A model generated the notes under the pieces. It had not been told where the DNA came from. It was given only the letters and a program-made list of their open reading frames with translations, and ran no database searches. From Porticoccus sp. (GTDB taxonomy: Bacteria; Pseudomonadota; Gammaproteobacteria; Pseudomonadales; Porticoccaceae), in NCBI GenBank assembly GCA_018066715.1, contig JAGPWA010000019.1, forward strand, positions 1 to 43,304: a stretch of DNA of 43,304 nt, in the 5' to 3' direction. Below are positions 8,787 to 18,195 of the stretch, piece after piece (the stretch's first letter is position 1; every line of letters begins with the position of its first letter). Position numbers and translations under genes: made by a program.

Positions 8787-10153
8787 AAAACTTTATTGCC
8801 TCGATGTTTTTTTTCTGTGGTCTGTTTTTCGCCGGATTAGGGTTGGCCTCTAACCTGGTTACTGTTGAGGTGATGGATGATTCCACTACTTATGGCGAGG
8901 TAAATGATTTCTCAATATCACCTATAGATCTGTCTGGTATCCAGAAATGTGATAGTAATCCAATAGTTGTCGTAAAACCGATATTTTCCTCAGAGTCTGG
9001 AAGTTACCCCTACGAATATATATCGAAGTCGGGTTACTTCTCTATCTGGTCGGCACATCAAAAATCACACCCTAAAATGCTCTTTGTAGATAAAGGGTGT
9101 GTTTCCATATCAGATCTATCATCTCGTTTTAGTTCTTTTGTAAGAAAAAAAAATGATGGTTCTTACCAATTAGAAGGTCTCTTGTTGATCGGTAGAAATG
9201 CTTCCTTATTGATTGATAATACAAGTCTTTTACTGGATAACACATCAGGTGCTTTGATTGTAAACCTGGGTAGTTTGACGATTACCGACTCTAAGGTTTA
9301 CGTAAAGGATAGTAACGCAATCAATGAAAAATTTAATTCGTTTATCTTAAATTGGAATCCTTCCGATGTGTATATCAAGGATTCTCAAATTCATGGTTTG
9401 GGTAGTTCCTTTAAAAATGGCGCCGGCCTTGTGCTTTCGGAAAATAAACATTCACATGATTCTGGTCCATCTCGTCTGCAAATATCTGGATCAGTAATAT
9501 CAGGTAACTATGTTGGCTTGTCTGTATCTTCATCATTAGTTCAAATTGATAGTACAGTTTTCGAAAATAATAAAAAACATTCTGTGGTATCAAGAAATTC
9601 GTCGATGTCTTTTGCGGACAGCCGCGTCCTTAATACTATAGATGGGGCTGGTATGGTCTGCCGGTTTACATCTTCAAACGTACCGGCACAAATTAATGTT
9701 TCTAGCAGTATTTTTTCCTATAATTCAGGCTCTGGTTTTGAGTTGACTAATGAGGAAGGTGGCAGCTTTCCAGTATCCGCATTAATCAAAGATAATACCT
9801 TTGTAGCCAATGAGAAAAATGGTGTATATGTCAATTCACTGGTTGAATTGAATGTTATAGGGAACAAGTTTTTATCTAACAAAGGCCATGGCTTAGAGTT
9901 CTTTTCAGGCTCTTCTGAACAGGTCAGATTAAAACCTGCCTTGTTCTTTGATAACTATTTCCTGGGGAATACTGCTTCTGCTCTATCGTCTAAGAAATAT
10001 TCTAGGTTTATCCTTCGTGGCAATACATTCAAATCTTCAACTCTATCTTTTAAGGTTTTTGGCGGAGGCCTTAGGTTTTATCAGGATGAAATATTAAAGC
10101 CTGCTATCAGTGCTAGGGCTCCGGTACTTGTGACAATGAGCGGGAAAAAATAG
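8783..10153 (+). CDS. AlgG-like right-handed beta-helix protein lacking the epimerase DPHD motif
   Basis: The 456-residue secreted protein (signal peptide ~1-22) has a repetitive beta-helix. Recalled against Pseudomonas AlgG (about 540 aa), collinear pieces can be recognised. FVDKGCVSISDLSSR corresponds to the IESGYVNLEEL region, and SGALIVNLGSLTITDSKV to RGAFLVNDGKLFVLDTTV. KFNSFILNWNPSDVYIKDSQI corresponds to EFRPFLLAWGGTETYIVNTRM, and the tail GGGLRFYQDEILK to GISFNGVLGDRQEEILD. Where AlgG has the catalytic DPHDRS, this protein has VSRNS (residues 269-273), so the motif is absent. It lies between algL and algA. The fold and family are inferred from pattern similarity. A polymer-binding or AlgL-protecting structural role is possible, and mannuronan C5-epimerase activity is doubtful. 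Confidence 0.72.
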   Translation: MKNFIASMFFFCGLFFAGLGLASNLVTVEVMDDSTTYGEVNDFSISPIDLSGIQKCDSNPIVVVKPIFSSESGSYPYEYISKSGYFSIWSAHQKSHPKMLFVDKGCVSISDLSSRFSSFVRKKNDGSYQLEGLLLIGRNASLLIDNTSLLLDNTSGALIVNLGSLTITDSKVYVKDSNAINEKFNSFILNWNPSDVYIKDSQIHGLGSSFKNGAGLVLSENKHSHDSGPSRLQISGSVISGNYVGLSVSSSLVQIDSTVFENNKKHSVVSRNSSMSFADSRVLNTIDGAGMVCRFTSSNVPAQINVSSSIFSYNSGSGFELTNEEGGSFPVSALIKDNTFVANEKNGVYVNSLVELNVIGNKFLSNKGHGLEFFSGSSEQVRLKPALFFDNYFLGNTASALSSKKYSRFILRGNTFKSSTLSFKVFGGGLRFYQDEILKPAISARAPVLVTMSGKK

Positions 10154-10161
10154 GGATTTAT

Positions 10162-11622
10162 ATGAAAGTCGTTTCTGTTGTTTTATCTGGTGGTGTGGGA
10201 AGTCGTTTGTGGCCAGCCTCACGTGCGAGGCACCCCAAACCTTTTATTAGGCTTCCCGATGGAGAAAACCTGATTCAAAAAACCTTTAGGCGCGCTCTTT
10301 CCATTGATGGCGTTGTTGAATTGTTGGTTGTTACGAATGATGAGTTATATTTTAAAACAATTGATGAGTACCAGCGGGCACAACTTCCAGAAACCTCGTT
10401 TCGGTGTATTTTAGAACCTTTTGGGAAAAATACAGCAGCCTCTGTTTTATTGTCTTGTTTGTCAGTTAAGGACGCTCATGGAGAGGATGCTGCTGTACTT
10501 ATATTGCCAGCGGATCACTTGATAAACGATCATGAGGGTTTTGGGAAAGCTGTATCTTTAGCATTGCAGGCAGCAGAAAAAGATAAATTAGTCACTTTTG
10601 GTTTAACGCCTAATAGCCCTGAAACTGGTTATGGTTATATAGAGGCTGATTTAAGTCAGCCTTTCTCTGGAGGCTTTGTTGTAAATGAGTTTCATGAAAA
10701 ACCATCGTTAGAAACAGCGCAAGAATTTCTTGATAGTGGCAATTATTATTGGAATTCTGGAATTTTTTGTTTTAAGGCATCTGTTTTAATTGAGCAGTTT
10801 GAAACCCATTCGCCTGAACTTTTTTGTCTCATCGAAGAGGCATATAAGAATTCAAAGTTTGAACTTAGGGGAAGCTCCCAAGTTACGCTTATACCAAAGG
10901 ACCTCTTTTCACAGGTTCATGATATATCTATAGATTATGCTTTGTTTGAAAAATCTAAAGAGATTGTAACTATTCCCTCAGATTTTACATGGAGTGACAT
11001 AGGTTCATGGTTAGCCATGAGCCAACTTACTCCAGAGGATGCGAATTCCAATAGATTGAATGGAGAAGTTTATACTGTGGATTCAACTGGAAACTATGTC
11101 CGTAGTAGAGATAAATTGACAGCTTTGGTTGGTGTAGATGACTTAATTGTTGTTGATACTGTAGATGCTTTATTAGTTGCTCATAAAGATAAGACTCAAG
11201 ACGTAAAAAAAATTGTATCGTATCTCAAGGCAGTGAAGCATGAAACACATGAGCTTCACAAAACTGTTCACAGGCCTTGGGGAAGTTTCACTACATTAGA
11301 GTCGTGTGATCGCTTTAAGATTAAAAGGATTGTTGTGAAGCCCAAAGCCTCACTTTCTCTTCAGATGCACCACCATAGAAGTGAGCATTGGATTGTTGTT
11401 TCTGGTATGGCCAAAGTCGTCAATAATAATGAAGAGTTTCTCTTAAACTCTAATGAGTCAACATTTATTTTGGCGGGTCATTCACATCGCCTAGAGAATC
11501 CTGGCGTGATAGAGCTTGTGCTTATTGAAGTTCAAAGTGGAGACTACTTAGGCGAAGATGATATTTGTCGACTTGATGACATTTACGGTAGATTAGACTT
11601 GGCTTTAACTACCGAAGACTAG
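10162..11622 (+). CDS. algA: AlgA, bifunctional mannose-6-phosphate isomerase / GDP-mannose pyrophosphorylase
   Basis: The 486-residue type II enzyme has two parts. The N-terminal nucleotidyltransferase has the signature GGVGSRLWPASRARHPKPF (10-28), ETGYGYIE, FHEKP and YYWNSGIF. The C-terminal cupin isomerase has RPWGSFTTLE and the metal-binding QMHHHRSEHWIVVSG (401-415). It supplies GDP-mannose, which AlgD (upstream, outside the window) oxidises to GDP-mannuronate. As in Pseudomonas it is the last gene of the operon. The signature is slightly unusual (GGVGSR for the common GGSGTR, PKPF for PKQF). The ATG is 8 bases after the previous stop, with a GGGA ribosome-binding site. A ManC/AlgA paralogue for another polysaccharide is possible in isolation but not in this context. 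Confidence 0.95.
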   Translation: MKVVSVVLSGGVGSRLWPASRARHPKPFIRLPDGENLIQKTFRRALSIDGVVELLVVTNDELYFKTIDEYQRAQLPETSFRCILEPFGKNTAASVLLSCLSVKDAHGEDAAVLILPADHLINDHEGFGKAVSLALQAAEKDKLVTFGLTPNSPETGYGYIEADLSQPFSGGFVVNEFHEKPSLETAQEFLDSGNYYWNSGIFCFKASVLIEQFETHSPELFCLIEEAYKNSKFELRGSSQVTLIPKDLFSQVHDISIDYALFEKSKEIVTIPSDFTWSDIGSWLAMSQLTPEDANSNRLNGEVYTVDSTGNYVRSRDKLTALVGVDDLIVVDTVDALLVAHKDKTQDVKKIVSYLKAVKHETHELHKTVHRPWGSFTTLESCDRFKIKRIVVKPKASLSLQMHHHRSEHWIVVSGMAKVVNNNEEFLLNSNESTFILAGHSHRLENPGVIELVLIEVQSGDYLGEDDICRLDDIYGRLDLALTTED

Positions 11623-11791
11623 CTGTCAGTTTAGTAACGTGGAATATGACCTTTCTACATTAGTAACCGCTTTGGATAAGGGCCCCAATTGATTTTGTAA
11701 TCCTTCCAGAAAACCACAGGAGTTATAAGTAGAAAGTTGGGCCTAGGGGCTATAAATTCAATATCTCGTTGGAGTAGGTGGAGATGTTGGA

Positions 11792-12094
11792 TTAGAGGCC
11801 GGTATTTCCATGTTTTTTTAGGGCATCCACATACTCATCACCGTGACGGTGTTCGCTGGCAATGGCAAGTAGGGTTTTCCCCTTCGGGTTTTGGGCGCTA
11901 ATGTCGTGGTCGGCTTCCAGAAAAAAAGTAAGGAAAGTATCAAAGTTTTCGATATTCATTCCACGATAGGCTTTTTCCAGTAAATGGAAGTCACGGCTGA
12001 TGCCCTCCGGCGCTTCAAACGCGAGAAAGGTTTTAATCCGCTCGTCATCAAAGACTTCGCCCAGAACTTTTTGTTTATCTTTTTTAAGTGCCAT
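11792..12094 (-). CDS. PA4642-family small protein
   Basis: The 100-residue soluble protein begins MALKKDKQKVLGEVFDDERIKTFL and contains FHLLEKAYRGMNIENFDTFL and KGKTLLAIASEHR. This matches the small conserved protein called PA4642 in Pseudomonas, whose function is unknown. The C-terminal half (DHDISAQNPKGKTLLAIASEHRHGDEYVDALKKHG) reads like a single ankyrin-type repeat. It lies 47 bases downstream of gatB on the same strand and may be cotranscribed. The leader between them is very AT-rich. No signal peptide or membrane segment is seen. Confidence 0.75.
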   Translation of the reverse strand: MALKKDKQKVLGEVFDDERIKTFLAFEAPEGISRDFHLLEKAYRGMNIENFDTFLTFFLEADHDISAQNPKGKTLLAIASEHRHGDEYVDALKKHGNTGL

Positions 12095-12141
12095 AATTTT
12101 TTAATTTTCTTTAAATATTAAAATAAGTGGTTAGAGATTTT

Positions 12142-13605
12142 TCAGAGTAAGTCGTTAAGTTTTTTCAGCAAAATCTCATTCACTTGCTGTGGGTTAGCCT
12201 GACCTTTTGAGGCTTTCATTATCTGCCCTACAAAATAGCCCAGCATTTTGGGTCGTTTGCTTTCGTCAGCATTGCGGAAGTTGTCCACTTGTTTATCGCT
12301 GTTGGCAATCACCTCATCCACGAGCGCTTCAATAGCACCACTGTCGGAAACCTGCTTTAAACCTTTGGCTTCAATAATACTGTCTGCATCGCCGTCACCA
12401 TTCCATAGGCCGTCAAACACCTGTTTGGCCATTTTGCTGGAAATTGTTCCATCGGTAATACGTGCAATCATACCTGCCAGTTGTTCGGCGCTGAGAGGAC
12501 TGTGCTTGATGGATAAGTCGGCAGCATTCAGTCTCGCTGAGAGTTCGCCTATCATCCAGTTGGCGGTAAGTTTGGTATCACCACTAGCCTTGGCCGCAGT
12601 TTCAAAATACTGGGCCATACTGGCATCGCCACTCAGGATATTGGCGTCATAGCTGGAGAGGCCATATTGTTCTACAAAACGGTCGTGGCGGGTATCGGGC
12701 AGCTCTGGAAGATCTTTTCGAATGCTCTCGATATAGTCGTCATCGAAGACGACAGGCAACAGGTCGGGGCAGGGGAAGTAACGGTAATCATTCGCTTCTT
12801 CCTTGCTGCGCATGGAGCGCGCCTGCTTGGTATCACCATTGTAGAGGCGGGTTTCTTGAATGACTCTGCCGCCATCTTCGATAAGGTCGATTTGACGCTC
12901 TACTTCTAGTGCAATGGCGTCTTCCATAAAGCGGAAGGAGTTGAGGTTTTTGGTCTCAGTGCGGGTGCCGAGTTCTTCACCGGGCCTTCTGACGGAAATG
13001 TTCACATCAAAACGCATGGAGCCTTGAGACATCTCACCATCACAAATACCCAGTGAGGTAACAATGCCATGTAATTTTTTGGCAAAGGCCACGGCTTCTT
13101 CCGAATTACTCATGTCTGGTTCGGAGACAATTTCTACCAGTGGGGTGCCTGCACGATTCAGATCTATGCCGGACATGCCATGACCATTTATTTCAAAAGA
13201 AGCTTCATGCAATGACTTTCCTGCATCTTCTTCCAGGTGAGCATGGTGAATACGGATCGACTTTTTGGAGCCGTCCGCCAGTTCAATTTCCACATGGCCT
13301 GGGCCAACAATAGGCTTATCCAACTGAGTGGTTTGGTACCCTTTAGGAAGGTCGGGGTAGAAATAATTTTTTCGGTCAAAGACGGATGTTTTTGCGATTT
13401 CGGCATCAATGGCCAAGCCAAACATAATGGCATAGCGGAAAGCTTGCTCATTGGGTACCGGAAGGGTGCCGGGCATGCCAAGATCGATGGCGCAGGCCTG
13501 AGTGTTGGGTTCGGCGCCAAAGGTGGTGCTGGCACCGGAGAAAATTTTAGATTTGGTGGCCAGTTGTGCGTGTACTTCGAGGCCAATGACTGTTTCCCAT
13601 TCCAT
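12142..13605 (-). CDS. gatB: GatB, Asp-tRNA(Asn)/Glu-tRNA(Gln) amidotransferase subunit B
   Basis: The 487-residue protein starts [15 protein letters not shown], the conserved GatB N-terminus, and contains [39 protein letters not shown] and a C-terminal YqeY-like helical tail ending NEILLKKL. GatB is the kinase subunit of the amidotransferase that activates the misacylated tRNA acceptor carboxyl and binds the tRNA. The length is normal for the family. Its ATG overlaps the gatA stop by one base, indicating coupled translation within gatCAB. Confidence 0.98.
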   Translation of the reverse strand: MEWETVIGLEVHAQLATKSKIFSGASTTFGAEPNTQACAIDLGMPGTLPVPNEQAFRYAIMFGLAIDAEIAKTSVFDRKNYFYPDLPKGYQTTQLDKPIVGPGHVEIELADGSKKSIRIHHAHLEEDAGKSLHEASFEINGHGMSGIDLNRAGTPLVEIVSEPDMSNSEEAVAFAKKLHGIVTSLGICDGEMSQGSMRFDVNISVRRPGEELGTRTETKNLNSFRFMEDAIALEVERQIDLIEDGGRVIQETRLYNGDTKQARSMRSKEEANDYRYFPCPDLLPVVFDDDYIESIRKDLPELPDTRHDRFVEQYGLSSYDANILSGDASMAQYFETAAKASGDTKLTANWMIGELSARLNAADLSIKHSPLSAEQLAGMIARITDGTISSKMAKQVFDGLWNGDGDADSIIEAKGLKQVSDSGAIEALVDEVIANSDKQVDNFRNADESKRPKMLGYFVGQIMKASKGQANPQQVNEILLKKLNDLL

Positions 13606-15089
13606 TATTCGGCACCCCCTATTTCTATGCCTTCAGGGGCTTGTTTATGCCAGTCAGTCGTCTGTTGAAACTGGTGCGCTACATTCAGCATCTGAGATTC
13701 ATCAAAATAATTGCCAATAATTTGCAGACCGACGGGCTTGTTATCGACAAAGCCACAGGGAACTGACATACCGGGTAGCCCTGCCAAGTTGGTGGCAATG
13801 GTGTAAATGTCTTCCAGGTACATGGCTACCGGGTCTTTACCTTTCGCGCCAAATTCAAAGGCTGGGGAGGGGGCGGTTGGTCCCATGATGACATCGACAG
13901 TTTCAAAGGCATCGACAAAATCTTGTTTGATCAGGCGACGAGCTTGTTGTGCTTTGCGGTAGTAGGCATCGTAGTAACCAGCAGACAGGCAATAGGCACC
14001 TACCAAAATACGGCGCTTTACTTCATCGCCAAACCCTTCACCACGAGTACGCATATACATATCGCGTAAATCTTTGGGGTCTTCACAGCGATAGCCGTAG
14101 CGCGAACCATCAAACCGTGACAGATTGGCAGAGGCCTCAGCCGGTGCAATTACATAGTAGGCAGGAACCGCTAATTTAGAATGGGGCAGACTGATACTTA
14201 CCAGAGTGGCGCCCTGTTTTTCGAGTTCAGCCAGTGCATCGCGGACAGCTTTTTCAGTGCCGGGGTTGAGCCCTTCATCAAAGTACTCTTTGGGGACGCC
14301 AACTTTTAGGCCTTCAAGGGACTGATTCAGATTTTCTGTGTAGTCTGGTACATCCCGGTCAATGGAAGTGGAGTCTTTGGGGTCAAAGCCCGCCATTATA
14401 TTAAGCATTAACGCGCAGTCTTCTGCGGTGTGTGCCATAGGGCCGCCCTGGTCCAAACTTGAGGCAAAGGCAATCATGCCCCAGCGAGATACGCGGCCAT
14501 AGGTGGGTTTGAGGCCAGTAATACCACAGAGCGCTGCGGGCTGCCGGATGGAACCCCCTGTATCAGTGGCAGTGGCGCCGGGTGCCAAGTGTGCCGCAAC
14601 CGCAGTTGCTGAACCACCCGAGGAGCCACCGGGCACTGTATTTGTGTCCCAAGGGTTTTTCACTGGGCCATAAAAGCTGGTTTCATTGGAGGAGCCCATG
14701 GCGAACTCATCCATGTTGGTTTTACCCAGTATTACGGCACCGGCACGGGCAAAGTTTTCGACTACGGTCGCATCGTACGGCGGGACAAAGTTGTCGAGCA
14801 TTTTTGAGCCGCAGCTGGTGCGCACACCGTTGGTGCAGAAAATATCCTTGTGTGCGATAGGTACGCCACAGAATGCCGGTGCATTGCCTTCGGCACGACG
14901 CTTGTCAGCGGCTTCTGCCTGGGCAAGTGCCGATGCTTCGTTGATGGTGATGTAGCTGTTGTACGTGCTGTCCAACTGCTGAATACGTTTCAGGTAGTGC
15001 TGGGTGATCTCGACACTGGTGAATTCACCAGCATCCAGACCTGCAATTATGTCGGCGATGGTTTTATTGTGCATGATTGAGTTGTTCAT
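13605..15089 (-). CDS. gatA: GatA, amidotransferase subunit A (amidase)
   Basis: The 494-residue amidase-signature protein has the complete Ser-cisSer-Lys triad: Lys81 in AHKDIF, Ser156 in GGSSGGS and Ser180 in DTGGSIRQP. It hydrolyses glutamine to supply ammonia to GatB for Gln-tRNA(Gln)/Asn-tRNA(Asn) formation. Two starts are possible, the ATG at 15089 and an internal ATG five codons on (MHNKTIAD), which fits the usual GatA N-terminus equally well. It lies 16 bases after gatC and overlaps gatB by one base. Confidence 0.98.
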   Translation of the reverse strand: MNNSIMHNKTIADIIAGLDAGEFTSVEITQHYLKRIQQLDSTYNSYITINEASALAQAEAADKRRAEGNAPAFCGVPIAHKDIFCTNGVRTSCGSKMLDNFVPPYDATVVENFARAGAVILGKTNMDEFAMGSSNETSFYGPVKNPWDTNTVPGGSSGGSATAVAAHLAPGATATDTGGSIRQPAALCGITGLKPTYGRVSRWGMIAFASSLDQGGPMAHTAEDCALMLNIMAGFDPKDSTSIDRDVPDYTENLNQSLEGLKVGVPKEYFDEGLNPGTEKAVRDALAELEKQGATLVSISLPHSKLAVPAYYVIAPAEASANLSRFDGSRYGYRCEDPKDLRDMYMRTRGEGFGDEVKRRILVGAYCLSAGYYDAYYRKAQQARRLIKQDFVDAFETVDVIMGPTAPSPAFEFGAKGKDPVAMYLEDIYTIATNLAGLPGMSVPCGFVDNKPVGLQIIGNYFDESQMLNVAHQFQQTTDWHKQAPEGIEIGGAE

Positions 15090-15105
15090 AATGTGGGGAG
15101 CGTCC

Positions 15106-15393
15106 TCAATCGATCACTTTCGGAACCAGATACAATCCCGCTTCAGTGGCGGGTGCAATGGCCTGAAAGTCGTCCCGATGGTTAGACTCGGTGACCTCAT
15201 CAGCACGCAACCGTTGAACGGCGTCGCTTGGGTGGGCCATGGGTTCTACACCCTCGGTATCAGCAGCCTGCAACTGGTCAACGAGTGCCAGTACGTCGGC
15301 GATACTTTGTGTGGTTTCGGCAATGGTCGCTTCATTGATTTCAATACGTGCCAATTCTGCGAGCTTTTCGATGTCTGCGCGTTCGATAGTCAT
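15106..15393 (-). CDS. gatC: GatC, amidotransferase subunit C
   Basis: The 95-residue protein has the GatC pattern: an N-terminal helical region ([12 protein letters not shown]), then [24 protein letters not shown], and a tail ending YLVPKVID. GatC is the linker that wraps around and stabilises GatA and GatB. It is the first gene of gatCAB and is divergent from mreB across a 269-base intergenic region. Confidence 0.97.
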   Translation of the reverse strand: MTIERADIEKLAELARIEINEATIAETTQSIADVLALVDQLQAADTEGVEPMAHPSDAVQRLRADEVTESNHRDDFQAIAPATEAGLYLVPKVID

Positions 15394-15481
15394 GGTATAG
15401 TTTCTGCACTTTGAACAGAGAGAGTCGGGCTTTTATTTGCCCTGACAAAATGAGGAGCGTAAGTTACCACATTCGTCCTTA

Positions 15482-15504
15482 TAGGGGTACTCTTAGGGGT
15501 ACTC
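15482..15504. repeat. 11-bp tandem direct repeat in the gatC/mreB intergenic region
   Basis: TAGGGGTACTC occurs at 15482-15492 and again at 15494-15504, a period of 12 bases. It lies between the divergent gatC and mreB genes, about 90 bases upstream of gatC. It may be a regulator site or a simple duplication; nothing else in the window repeats it as far as I can see. Confidence 0.5.
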
Positions 15505-15567
15505 GGAAGGGGGCTTTTGGGGCGGCTTTTTGAGTGTGATTCTTCTCCGGGATTAAAGACTTAAAAC

Positions 15568-15596
15568 TTGCTCTGAATACAGGTGATTGGTAGAGT
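15568..15596 (+). promoter_or_regulatory. Candidate sigma-70 promoter for mreB
   Basis: TTGCTC (15568-15573), a 17-base spacer and TAGAGT (15591-15596) make a reasonable sigma-70 promoter about 65 bases upstream of the mreB ATG. The match to consensus is moderate, and the call is based only on hexamers and spacing. Confidence 0.4.
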
Positions 15597-15620
15597 TGCG
15601 GGTTTTCAGAGTCATCGGCG

Positions 15621-15639
15621 TTTGGGGCATTTCCCCAAA
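15621..15639 (+). promoter_or_regulatory. Perfect 7-bp inverted repeat in the mreB leader
   Basis: TTTGGGG (15621-15627), a five-base loop and CCCCAAA (15633-15639) form a perfect stem. It ends 23 bases before the mreB ATG, downstream of the candidate promoter, so it would lie in the 5' untranslated region. It could be an RNA hairpin affecting mreB expression or a protein-binding palindrome. It has no U-tract and is not a standard terminator on the + strand. Confidence 0.5.
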
Positions 15640-15662
15640 ACGACCAACAAGGGAAAAGATAG

Positions 15663-16694
<1,032 letters not shown>

Positions 16695-16749
16695 TTACTT
16701 TACTCTTAGTACATGACGTAAAAACGTTCAATCATGATGGGGTGGCAGC

Positions 16750-17604
16750 ATTAAGAACCTCTTTTCCAAAGGCCCCTCATCCGCACGACGTATGTTGTTG
16801 CTGGCTTTTGTTGCGATCCTATTACTTCTGATTGATTCCTATACCCGCTGGTTGCAACCGGCCCGCTATTGGCTAGCAGAGGTGACGACCCCCATTTATT
16901 GGCTGACTAACCTGCCCACCCGAATGGGTGAGATGGGTGATGAGTCTATGGTGGGGCGTATCGCGTTAGAGGAAGAAAACGAACACCTTCGAACGGAGCT
17001 ATTAGTCCTTAAGGGACGCATGCAGAGGATGGCTGAACTAGCCGCTGAAAATGTTCGTCTGCGTAACCTTCTTAATGCCACAGAACTGTTACAGGATAGC
17101 GTGTTAGTGTCGGAGTTGATTGGGGTTTCCCCTGATCCCACCCGGCATACTATCTTGGTCAACCGTGGAGAAGATAATGGTGTCTTTGTGGGGCAGCCAT
17201 TACTTGATGCGGACGGCCTGATGGGACAGGTGGTCGAGGTTTATAGCAGCAGTAGTAAGGTGTTGCTGATCAGCGATAGCTCCCATGCATTGCCGGTGCA
17301 GATCTTGCGTAATGGTGTGCGTTCTATTGCGGAAGGTCAGGGTGATTTCAAGCAGTTAACATTACGCCATGTGTCTCCCACGGCAGATATCAAAGTGGGG
17401 GATCAGCTGGTCAGTTCCGGGTTGGGTGACCGTTACCCGGTTGGTTACCCAGTAGGTGTGGTTACTTCAGTAAATATGGTAAGCGGCAGTGTTTACCTGA
17501 AAGTGTTGCTGGAGCCTTCGGCTCGGATTGACCGCAGTCGTCATCTGCTGTTGTTATTCTCGACCGTAGAAGACTTGGGGGTTGGTGACGATGCCCGAGA
17601 GTAA
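16750..17604 (+). CDS. mreC: MreC, rod-shape determining protein with probable AUU start
   Basis: MreC has an N-terminal transmembrane helix, a coiled coil (EEENEHLRTELLVLKGRMQRMAELAAENVRLRNLL) and a beta-barrel periplasmic domain. It bridges MreB to the wall synthases. The first ATG (16792) falls inside the protein: the same frame upstream encodes KNLFSKGPSSARR, which matches the conserved KPLFxKGPS start of MreC in related bacteria. Between the in-frame TGA at 16735-16737 and that stretch there is no ATG, GTG or TTG. ATT at 16750 is at the right place, and GGGG at 16739-16742 gives a suitable ribosome-binding site. This gives 284 residues. A sequence error or frameshift is the alternative. 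The gene overlaps mreD. Confidence 0.9.
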   Translation: MKNLFSKGPSSARRMLLLAFVAILLLLIDSYTRWLQPARYWLAEVTTPIYWLTNLPTRMGEMGDESMVGRIALEEENEHLRTELLVLKGRMQRMAELAAENVRLRNLLNATELLQDSVLVSELIGVSPDPTRHTILVNRGEDNGVFVGQPLLDADGLMGQVVEVYSSSSKVLLISDSSHALPVQILRNGVRSIAEGQGDFKQLTLRHVSPTADIKVGDQLVSSGLGDRYPVGYPVGVVTSVNMVSGSVYLKVLLEPSARIDRSRHLLLLFSTVEDLGVGDDARE

Positions 17605-18097
17605 CCAGACAACCTATCTATGGAGTGTTGTTACTCTGTTGTTAGCGTTATTGTTGCAAATTTTGCCCCTCTCAGAACCGTTGGTTTATTGGCGGCCACA
17701 ATTTGTGTTGTTGTTGGTTTTTTATTGGCTGTTTCGAAGCCCGTTTAAGCATGGTATTGCTTTCGCGTGGCTCGCGGGCTTGTCACTTGATATTTTTATC
17801 GGGGAATTGTTTGGTCGTCATGCCGTCGTCTTTGCGCTGAGCGCTTATTTGTTGCAGTTATTACAGCAGCGGTTACATCATTTCAGGGTAATTCACCAAG
17901 CAGTACTGGTACTAGTATTGGTGCTAACGAGCCAACTACTATTGCACAGTATTACGTTGCTTTTACGCGCAAATTGGCAGGGTGATTTAGTGGTGATGCC
18001 AGCAGTAACCTCAGCGGTTATTTGGCCATTATTGGTATGGCTACTGAACCGTCTGATAGCGCCCCAACCCAGTCAGAATATGTCAGCCAATCACTGA
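17591..18097 (+). CDS. mreD: MreD, rod-shape determining membrane protein
   Basis: The 168-residue polytopic inner-membrane protein has about five hydrophobic segments. The WRPQFVLLLVFYW and FGRHAVVFALSAYLLQLLQQRL stretches are typical of MreD. It completes the MreBCD elongation complex. ATG 17591 overlaps the mreC stop. In-frame TTG 17582 and GTG 17585 lie just upstream and cannot be excluded. Confidence 0.95.
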   Translation: MPESNQTTYLWSVVTLLLALLLQILPLSEPLVYWRPQFVLLLVFYWLFRSPFKHGIAFAWLAGLSLDIFIGELFGRHAVVFALSAYLLQLLQQRLHHFRVIHQAVLVLVLVLTSQLLLHSITLLLRANWQGDLVVMPAVTSAVIWPLLVWLLNRLIAPQPSQNMSANH

Positions 18098-18195
18098 ACC
18101 AATTACTGAGCCAACGCTGCTGATTAGTCCCGGTATCGTTAGATGTTGATACAGCTGACCCAAAAGAGCCCTAGTTACCCGAGCCATAAGGTTAT

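Noticed and set aside
11623-11791. Possible bidirectional terminator between algA and the PA4642-like gene.
   Set aside because: Only short GC-rich words (GGGCCCC, GGGCCTAGGGGC) are present; no stem followed by a T-run was found.
12248-14955. Long open frames on the + strand opposite gatB and gatA (for example 13237-13668).
   Set aside because: They are antisense to well-conserved genes, have no family features or ribosome-binding sites and follow from the codon bias of gatA/gatB.
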